A DNA stretch of 18,099 nt from Microcaldota archaeon. Lineage in GTDB: Archaea > Micrarchaeota > Micrarchaeia > Micrarchaeales > Micrarchaeaceae. Shown in pieces: positions 13,430 through 18,099 of this stretch (position 1 is the stretch's first letter; the number at the start of each line of letters is the position of its first letter). The stretch covers positions 1 to 18,099 of the forward strand of contig DUIS01000022.1 of assembly GCA_013330215.1 (NCBI GenBank), in the 5' to 3' direction. The notes below the pieces were generated by a model. The model had not been told where the DNA came from and did not search any database. It worked only from the letters and a program-made list of their open reading frames with translations. The position numbers and the translations under genes are program-made.

Positions 13430-14488
13430 GCCTTGGGCGCTGTTGCGGATCTGATACTCATAATCGCGATTGTAATCATCGTGCTGGTATTCTGGCCGAA
13501 GATATCCGCGCTTGTCCAGCTCGGCGCCAGCCTCATATCAAATCCGCAATCAAAGTACAACTTCACGTTTCCGACCAATACCACTGGGCGGGCGGTGCAG
13601 AACGTGTCATACGGGCCGGCAATAAACTATACGCTCGTGCTCATAAACAGGGACAGGGAGGCAAACGGCCTGCCCAATGTCACGCTCTCGCCAGTTCTCT
13701 CCGCGCAGCAGCATGCGGACAACATGCTGAAATACAACTACTTCAGCCACTGGGACGTCTATGGGATGAAGCCGTACATGCGCTATACGCTGCTCGGCGG
13801 AAGGGAGTCGATGCAGGAGAATGTCGCCTACACGAAATCCGGCCTGAGCGCGTGCCTGGGCACCCTGTGCACAAGCTACGGCAACGTGAACGTGAGTAAG
13901 GCACTTACCGGGCTTGAGCATAGCATGGTGTACAACGATTCTGCCTGCTGCAACAACGGGCACAGAAACAACATACTGGACCCGGAGCACAACCAGGTGT
14001 CGATAGGCGTAGCGTACAACGGCACGAACGTCTACCTTGTCGAAGACTTTGTGGACAATTACATAACATGGCTGAACAACACGCCGAGCTTCAGCGGCAA
14101 CGCCGTCTACCTAAAGGGTGTCGCATCGCAGAACTACAGCCTATCCTCCATAGAGGTAGACTATGAACCGCCAGTATCCAGCATGACGCAGCGGCAGCTT
14201 GACAATACCTCGGGATACGGCTCTGGCGAACCCGTTGCCGGAGTTGTGGGCAGCAGCTTTGACTATTATCCTGGCTTGGTAACGCTGGTGGCGAACAGCT
14301 ATTACAATAGCGGCAACGATTTCACTACGAAGTTTAGCATCGCGGAGATCGTAGGCGCCTACGGAGCCGGGGAGTACACAATAACGCTATGGATGAACAA
14401 CACGGAAACGCGCAGCAGTTTTGTAGGGGCCACATACACAATATTCATAAATTCCAGCGACGCAGAGTTCACGCCGAATAACGTGTGA
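13427..14488 (+). CDS. Membrane-anchored CAP-domain (SCP/YkwD-like) extracellular protein
   Basis: The 353-residue protein has an N-terminal signal anchor (about residues 6-25, LILIIAIVIIVLVF). A CAP domain spans about 65-215: NRDREANGLPNVTLSP, then the FSHWD histidine (H108), the QENVAY glutamate (E131) and GHRNNILDPEHNQVSIGVAY with H179. These are the conserved CAP cavity residues. A paired cysteine segment (C143/C148, then C174/C175) could form disulfides. The C-terminal 140 residues form an unrecognised beta-rich domain. More than ten N-glycosylation sequons mark it as exported and glycosylated. CAP proteins bind lipids or act on the cell surface; the role here is unknown. The start is GTG 13427; TTG 13433, with GGTG 5 nt upstream, is an alternative. 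Confidence 0.9.
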   Translation: MALGAVADLILIIAIVIIVLVFWPKISALVQLGASLISNPQSKYNFTFPTNTTGRAVQNVSYGPAINYTLVLINRDREANGLPNVTLSPVLSAQQHADNMLKYNYFSHWDVYGMKPYMRYTLLGGRESMQENVAYTKSGLSACLGTLCTSYGNVNVSKALTGLEHSMVYNDSACCNNGHRNNILDPEHNQVSIGVAYNGTNVYLVEDFVDNYITWLNNTPSFSGNAVYLKGVASQNYSLSSIEVDYEPPVSSMTQRQLDNTSGYGSGEPVAGVVGSSFDYYPGLVTLVANSYYNSGNDFTTKFSIAEIVGAYGAGEYTITLWMNNTETRSSFVGATYTIFINSSDAEFTPNNV

Positions 14489-14493
14489 CGCAC

Positions 14494-14787
14494 TTATCCG
14501 AGCATATCGCCGAAGCACTTTACAAAGTACCTGAGCGCATTCCTGAACGATTCCCTTCCCTCCTTCGTGAGCGAGTAGGTGATCGTCTTGCCCTTCTTCT
14601 CGCCCTTTATGAGGCCGTTCTCGCTAAGCTCCTTGAGCGCGGGGTATATGGTGCCCGCCTTCGGCTTCTCCCCCCTTCTCTTCTCTATCTCCTTCGCGAG
14701 CCCCTCGCCGTGCATCGGCCTCTTCGAAAGCAGGAAGAGTATCTGGAATGAGAGCAGTCCCCGCATGTCGCATCCGTGGTAGCGCAT
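14494..14787 (-). CDS. PadR-family transcriptional regulator
   Basis: The 97-residue winged-helix protein reads RGLLSFQILFLLSKRPMHGEGLAKEIEKR. It continues through the recognition region KAGTIYPALKELSENGLIKGE and the wing GKTITYSLTKEGRESF. The LxxxPMHGYxLxxxI and GTIYPxLxxLExxGLI patterns are PadR signatures. It lacks the long C-terminal dimerisation helices of full PadR, as in the short PadR-s1 subfamily. It is divergent from a 49-aa gene across a 101-bp region with two AT-rich dyads, so autoregulation and control of that gene are likely. The effector is unknown. ATG 14787 is used; the next ATG, at codon 8 (14766), would shorten it by seven residues. Confidence 0.9.
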   Translation of the reverse strand: MRYHGCDMRGLLSFQILFLLSKRPMHGEGLAKEIEKRRGEKPKAGTIYPALKELSENGLIKGEKKGKTITYSLTKEGRESFRNALRYFVKCFGDMLG

Positions 14788-14802
14788 AGATTCACTTAGT
14801 GT

Positions 14803-14824
14803 ATATATAGGATGTCATATATAT
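14803..14824. promoter_or_regulatory. AT-rich dyad 1, candidate PadR operator beside padR
   Basis: Two ATATATA-type arms flank a GGATGTC core. The site lies 16 bp upstream of the padR ATG, near the start site predicted from the shared AT-rich TATA region (about 14815-14832). Confidence 0.45.
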
Positions 14825-14855
14825 TTATATACCTATTCCTTCACTATATACCACG

Positions 14856-14877
14856 ATATATCGTATGTCCGATATAT
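14856..14877. promoter_or_regulatory. Dyad 2 (ATATATCG-6-CGATATAT), candidate PadR operator
   Basis: ATATATCG (14856-14863) and CGATATAT (14870-14877) are exact reverse complements around TATGTC. CGATATATCG (14854-14863) is a palindrome by itself. The site lies 11 bp before the ATG at 14889 and on the start site expected from TTTATATA (14824-14831), so occupancy should block transcription. Its ATGTC core is 53 bp from that of dyad 1. Confidence 0.55.
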
Positions 14878-14888
14878 AAGGGATTGAA

Positions 14889-15038
14889 ATGTGCGAATAT
14901 GGATACGGACACGGGATGAGAAGCTTCCTCACGAAAGAGGAGCGCATACAGATCCTCAAGGACTACAGGGAATCGCTTGAGAACGAGGCGAAAGGCGTAT
15001 CAGAGAGGATAAAGGAGCTCGAGAAGAAGAACGCCTGA
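14889..15038 (+). CDS. Small DUF5320-like protein, 49 aa, PadR-divergent
   Basis: The short ORF begins MCEYGYGHGMRSFLTKEERIQ and continues as one long charged helix (ILKDYRESLENEAKGVSERIKELEKKN). The pattern of Cys/His/Gly-rich start, FLTKEE, then LxxYxxxLExExKGVxERIxEL is common in small archaeal and bacterial proteins annotated as DUF5320-like. These are often found beside regulators. The helix could form a coiled coil, and the C2/H8 end might bind metal. It lies divergent to padR and is probably repressed through the dyad at 14856-14877. GGGATTG is a weak Shine-Dalgarno. Its function is unknown. Confidence 0.7.
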   Translation: MCEYGYGHGMRSFLTKEERIQILKDYRESLENEAKGVSERIKELEKKNA

Positions 15039-15039
15039 G

Positions 15040-15072
15040 CCTTTCTTTTCCTTTCTTTTTTTTCTTTTTTCC
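15040..15072 (+). terminator. Poly-T transcription terminator after the 49-aa gene
   Basis: A 33-nt tract made only of T and C, with runs of eight and six T, starts 2 bp after the stop codon. T tracts without a hairpin are the normal intrinsic terminator in archaea. Confidence 0.75.
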
Positions 15073-15106
15073 CGAGGCATAACAACTCTATTTATATGCC
15101 TATGAG

Positions 15107-15115
15107 TAAATAAAT
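15107..15115 (+). promoter_or_regulatory. TATA box for the presenilin-like gene
   Basis: The AT-rich AAATAAATA element lies about 22 bp before GTG 15133. A start site about 25 bp from it coincides with this GTG, predicting a leaderless message. Confidence 0.5.
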
Positions 15116-15132
15116 ATTGGGATAATCCTTTA

Positions 15133-16128
15133 GTGGTTGATTTGGCATTGAGGGTAATAGAGTACAGGCAACTCCTGCAGATACTTGCGATGTTCATGGT
15201 GGTGCAGTTCTTCGGCTTGCTGCTAGCCACGCAGGTATTCACGGGCACCTCATTCGTGCAGGTTCAGGGCGCACAGACCGTATCCTCGTCGTTCGACGCG
15301 CTGTTCTTCATCGCATACGTCATAGTGCTCTCTGTCGTGATGCTGATCATATTCAAGGTGTACAAGGGCGACAAGCTCTTCATGCTGCTTGACGCCGCGG
15401 TGGTGCTGGTCGCCTCGTTCATAGTATTCATAGTCTCGATATCCGCGCTGCAGGGCAATGCATTCGCAGGCATCTTCGGCACAACCTCTAATTACGTCCT
15501 GGGCGCCTCGATCGCGCTTGCTGTGCTGCTTGTCGTTGCAAAGTACAAGATACCGCGCATGAGGAACATCACCGCTATGATAGCAAGCGTAGGTGTCGGG
15601 CTCGTGATAGGGGTCAGCTTCAGCTTCCTAGCCGCGATGGTGTTCATGATAATACTCGCTGCCTACGACTTCATAGCTGTCTTCATAACGAAGCACATGA
15701 TCGCGCTCGGCAATGTCGCGATAGAGAAGAACCTTTCCTTCCTCATAATGGTTAACGAGGTAGAGGCTGTGCCCGTAAGCTCGCTTACGGCGAACGAGAG
15801 GGCGGAATACAACAAGTCGAAGAAGGATCCCAAGAGGCATGGGGGCGAAATGCAGAAGCTCATAGGAAGCGACATGGCACCGGTCTCAGCGCGCATGGCG
15901 CTCGGCACCGGCGACCTCGCTATGCCTCTCATGCTCTCTATAGCGGCATACAAGGTGTACCTCAACTTCACGCTCAGCCTGGTGATAACTCTGGGTGCCA
16001 TACTCGGGCTAATAATAACGATGCTGATACTGCGCAGATACAAGCGCGCGCTCCCGGCTATACCGCCGATACTGCTTGGGATTGTCATCGCGATGCTCGC
16101 GTACTTCGCGGTCACCGTGCTTGTATAG
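15133..16128 (+). CDS. Presenilin/SPP-type intramembrane aspartyl protease
   Basis: This 331-residue polytopic protein has about nine membrane helices. It carries the three catalytic signatures of the presenilin/signal peptide peptidase family: YD at Y178-D179 in TM6, GTGD at 258-261 (D261) in TM7, and PAIP at 308-311 at the start of TM9. PAIP is a conservative version of PALP. A hydrophilic loop of about 40 residues with many Lys and Glu (211-250) separates TM6 and TM7. Both aspartates are present, so it should cleave helices within the membrane. Archaeal relatives serve as presenilin structural models, but their native substrates are little known. The GTG 15133 start fits a leaderless transcript; TTG 15142 or 15148 would be shorter. 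A four-TM gene follows 36 bp downstream. Confidence 0.92.
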   Translation: MVDLALRVIEYRQLLQILAMFMVVQFFGLLLATQVFTGTSFVQVQGAQTVSSSFDALFFIAYVIVLSVVMLIIFKVYKGDKLFMLLDAAVVLVASFIVFIVSISALQGNAFAGIFGTTSNYVLGASIALAVLLVVAKYKIPRMRNITAMIASVGVGLVIGVSFSFLAAMVFMIILAAYDFIAVFITKHMIALGNVAIEKNLSFLIMVNEVEAVPVSSLTANERAEYNKSKKDPKRHGGEMQKLIGSDMAPVSARMALGTGDLAMPLMLSIAAYKVYLNFTLSLVITLGAILGLIITMLILRRYKRALPAIPPILLGIVIAMLAYFAVTVLV

Positions 16129-16131
16129 AAG

Positions 16132-16142
16132 CTTTAAAAATA
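16132..16142 (+). promoter_or_regulatory. TATA box for the four-TM gene
   Basis: CTTTAAAAATA lies about 28 bp before the ATG at 16165, so this gene can be transcribed independently of the protease gene. Confidence 0.45.
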
Positions 16143-16164
16143 GAGGATTGCATAGGATGATTTG

Positions 16165-17154
16165 ATGGAGAAACCAGGTGCTCTCGGTATAGCCGCGTTG
16201 CTCGTGCTTATCGGAGGGTTTGCCACGCTGATGTACTCCTTCTACTACATACAGCAGCTCTCCTTCAACCTTGGCATATACTATGGCATACAGGGCACGG
16301 TAAGCGCATTGAACGCTAGCAAAACGGCAGTAGGCAGCAACTTGCTGCAGGTTACGCAGGGGCCGATAAGCACGCTTCCGCTCGGACTGCACCTATCCTA
16401 TGTGCTTGTGCCGTTCGCGGTCATAATATTCGCGCTCGGCATTCTCTGGCTCTTCTCCAAGGCGTATTCGAAGGCTATGGCCGTGGTGCTCGCCTTCGCC
16501 TCTGTAGTTTACCTGGCGCTGGCCGCGCTCCTCCAGCTTGACTTCTTCAGCTTCACCGGCACGCAGCTTGTGCTTTCTGGCGCCTATGTCGGAGGCGTTC
16601 TTGCGCTTGCGGGCGCGTCTTATGTGCTGCTCAGGTCCACTGGAAAGAGCTCAAGAAGGGCCGCGCAGCAGATATCCATAGACCCTGAGACGCCCTATTC
16701 GAACATGAAGATACTCTCGAACAGGCTCATGAAGAGGCTCAGCGGCGAGATACGCATACTCGACATGCATTTCGACGTGAGCGCTCTCGACAACCTGATC
16801 CAGCTCACTCAGGGCAACCTCGGAAGGTACAAGAGCATATCGGTGCTCGCGAAGGCTGACAGGCTCAACTCGGAATTCGAGAAAAGGTACAAGGACTTCA
16901 AGAGCGAGCTGGAGAACAAGGGGATAGCCTTCGAGCTGCGCGTGCTCAGCGAGAAGGACGCGTCGAAGCAGCATGAGCGCATGCTCATAGACGAGAATTC
17001 CGCATACAAGATACCGCCGCTTAACATAATAAACAAGAAGAGCGAGCACATAGTGAGCATAAAGCAGGCTGATGCGGTTCACAGGTTCAGCGATATGTGG
17101 TCCGAGGCGACACGGTTCGAGAACTTCAAGAGCACGGAGCATAACCTGCAATAG
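16165..17154 (+). CDS. Four-TM membrane protein with C-terminal PLD-like cytoplasmic domain
   Basis: The 329-residue protein has TM helices at about 8-28, 80-100, 105-125 and 135-155, with an extracellular loop between the first two. A soluble C-terminal domain of about 165 residues follows. It has an alpha/beta look: EIRILDMHFD, then KSISVLAKADRL, a charged helix, AFELRVLSEKDASKQHERMLIDENSAYKIPP, and a final helix with MWSEATRFENF. The strand-loop-HxR-strand pattern (H270, R272, then LID) resembles one phospholipase D-like half with the HKD lysine replaced. It may therefore bind lipid or nucleic acid without catalysis. This is a tentative match. ATG 16165 follows GGATGAT; the adjoining TTG 16162 adds one residue. 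Confidence 0.65.
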   Translation: MEKPGALGIAALLVLIGGFATLMYSFYYIQQLSFNLGIYYGIQGTVSALNASKTAVGSNLLQVTQGPISTLPLGLHLSYVLVPFAVIIFALGILWLFSKAYSKAMAVVLAFASVVYLALAALLQLDFFSFTGTQLVLSGAYVGGVLALAGASYVLLRSTGKSSRRAAQQISIDPETPYSNMKILSNRLMKRLSGEIRILDMHFDVSALDNLIQLTQGNLGRYKSISVLAKADRLNSEFEKRYKDFKSELENKGIAFELRVLSEKDASKQHERMLIDENSAYKIPPLNIINKKSEHIVSIKQADAVHRFSDMWSEATRFENFKSTEHNLQ

Positions 17155-17155
17155 G

Positions 17156-17164
17156 TTTTTATAG
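17156..17164 (+). promoter_or_regulatory. TATA box for the S16 protease gene
   Basis: TTTTTATAG starts immediately after the previous stop. A start site near 17188 would give a leader of about 7 nt containing part of the GGTG ribosome site. Confidence 0.45.
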
Positions 17165-17194
17165 GTAGTATTGGAAATATATCAGGGTGTTTCA

Positions 17195-18099
17195 ATGATA
17201 AGGAGTAGTGTACTCGCAATAGCTGTCCTTCTATGCCTTTTCGCGGCGTTCGCCAGCTCTGCGCCGGCTTTTGTCGGCAGCGCGGTGATAAGGGCTCCGG
17301 CAGTCCTGATCTCGAACAACACCGGAAGCCTTACCAACATAACGCTTGTCGTGACAAAGGGGAACGGCACCGTAAGCGTGATAGGGCCGCAGACGGTCGC
17401 ATCGTCTACACTGCAGTCCGCAAGGACCGCTGCGATTTACGCATCCAATTACACTAATCACGTGTTCCAGAACTACAACTTCACATACGACATAATGGAC
17501 GTAGGTGACAACGTCTCGGGACCCAGCGCCGGAGCGGCAATGACAATGCTTGCGGTGTCTGCGCTTACAAACAGGCGCCTAAGGAGCGACTTCACAATGA
17601 CAGGAACGATACTTAGCAACGGCAGCATAGGCCAGATCGGTGGCGTCTACGACAAGACAGGCGCGGCAAAGAGTGCCGGCGTAGACCTTGTGCTTGTGCC
17701 TAAGGTGCCTCAGACAAGCAATGAGGACGAGCTTTACCTGCTTGTCCAGACAAACTTCGGCATACCGCTGGTGCAGGTGGCAAACGTCTCCCAGGCGGCG
17801 CATTTCGCATTCAACAGCAGCATAAGCGGGTTAAACAACGAGACAACCTACAGCTTTATCGCAAACTACAACCTCGCGCGGCTCCCCGCAGCCAGCATAA
17901 ACTGCAGTGCATCGTGCAACTACAGCACATTCGGCGCGCTCCAGAATTCCACAGCCGCACTTACAAGGGAGGAGGTGAACATGCTCGCGTCAAACCCCAA
18001 GTTCAGCAGCATAGCGATGCAGCTAGGCAGCGTGCTGAACCAGAGCGTTGAGATAGCGAACCGCGGATACCTATACGTCGGCGCGGACTTCGCCTTCCT
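17195..18099 (+). CDS. Secreted Lon-type (S16) serine protease, C-terminus beyond the window
   Basis: At least 301 residues are encoded and the frame is still open at the window edge. A signal peptide occupies about 1-23 (hydrophobic LAIAVLLCLFAAFA). A Lon proteolytic domain follows: VGDNVSGPSAGAAMTM with the nucleophile S111 in the GPSAG motif, and IGGVYDKTGAAKSAGVDLVLVPK with the base K154. This aligns with the E. coli Lon Ser-Lys pair. There is no AAA+ domain before it, so it is an ATP-independent, exported S16 relative of the COG1750 type. Many N-glycosylation sequons and a possible disulfide (C238/C242 region) fit an outside location. GGTG lies 5 nt before ATG 17195. It probably works on envelope proteins. 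The C-terminal part is not visible. Confidence 0.9.
   Translation, partial: MIRSSVLAIAVLLCLFAAFASSAPAFVGSAVIRAPAVLISNNTGSLTNITLVVTKGNGTVSVIGPQTVASSTLQSARTAAIYASNYTNHVFQNYNFTYDIMDVGDNVSGPSAGAAMTMLAVSALTNRRLRSDFTMTGTILSNGSIGQIGGVYDKTGAAKSAGVDLVLVPKVPQTSNEDELYLLVQTNFGIPLVQVANVSQAAHFAFNSSISGLNNETTYSFIANYNLARLPAASINCSASCNYSTFGALQNSTAALTREEVNMLASNPKFSSIAMQLGSVLNQSVEIANRGYLYVGADFAF

Noticed and set aside
13378..13899. A 173-codon plus-strand frame overlapping the CAP gene start
   Set aside because: It lies out of frame with a well-supported CAP domain, and its translation has no family features.
1..18099. CRISPR arrays, transposases, insertion-sequence ends or integration sites
   Set aside because: No regularly spaced direct repeats, transposase motifs or tRNA-end duplications were seen by eye.

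Overview
This window is archaeal. It holds the exosome/proteasome/RNase P superoperon, an Orc1/Cdc6 initiator, aIF2-beta, aIF1A, L37Ae, Rpo12 (RpoP), an archaeal-type SRP RNA and a presenilin-like protease. Archaeal TATA boxes sit about 25 bp before many leaderless or short-leader starts. Internal genes of the operons often carry a GGTG-type Shine-Dalgarno. Compact spacing, heavy use of ATA and AGG codons, and many small secreted or membrane proteins would suit a DPANN archaeon such as Micrarchaeota. That placement is an inference, not something the sequence proves.

Layout. (1) 1-2279, plus strand: the C-terminal part of an extracytoplasmic beta-domain protein with one membrane anchor, followed by a MacB/FtsX-type ABC permease with a Gly/Ser-rich insert. 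(2) 2329-2739: an unrecognised, AT-richer small gene with its own promoter. (3) 2771-9777, minus strand: a long run of informational genes. In transcription order these are cdc6, rnp3 (Rpp30), rnp2 (Pop5), psmA, sdo1 (SBDS), rrp4, rrp41, rrp42, rpl37ae, an unrecognised 121-aa gene, rpoP and an MTH1-like NUDIX hydrolase. This links replication initiation, tRNA 5' processing, RNA decay, protein decay, ribosome maturation, a ribosomal protein and RNA polymerase. (4) 9778-9914: a divergent intergenic region next to cdc6. (5) 9915-12454, plus strand: a LUD-domain protein, two tiny ORFs, aIF2-beta and aIF1A, and an RsmC-like methyltransferase. (6) 12467-12853, minus: a two-TM SHOCT protein with cysteine clusters. 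(7) 12957-13339: SRP RNA, then tRNA-Ser(GCT). (8) 13427-14488: an anchored CAP-domain protein behind a perfect inverted repeat. (9) 14494-15038: a divergent padR / small-protein pair around AT-rich dyads. (10) 15133-end, plus: a presenilin-type aspartyl protease, a four-TM protein with a PLD-like tail, and a secreted Lon-type (S16) protease cut by the window end.

The most notable points are: an Rpp30 gene whose reading frame has no ATG, GTG or TTG start, although an out-of-frame ATG overlaps the cdc6 stop; a NUDIX protein strikingly like eukaryotic MTH1, including the WPDD motif; a membrane-proteolysis cluster; an SRP RNA with a possible extra hairpin; and a PadR-type control region whose two core repeats are 53 bp apart. 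No mobile element or CRISPR array was seen.
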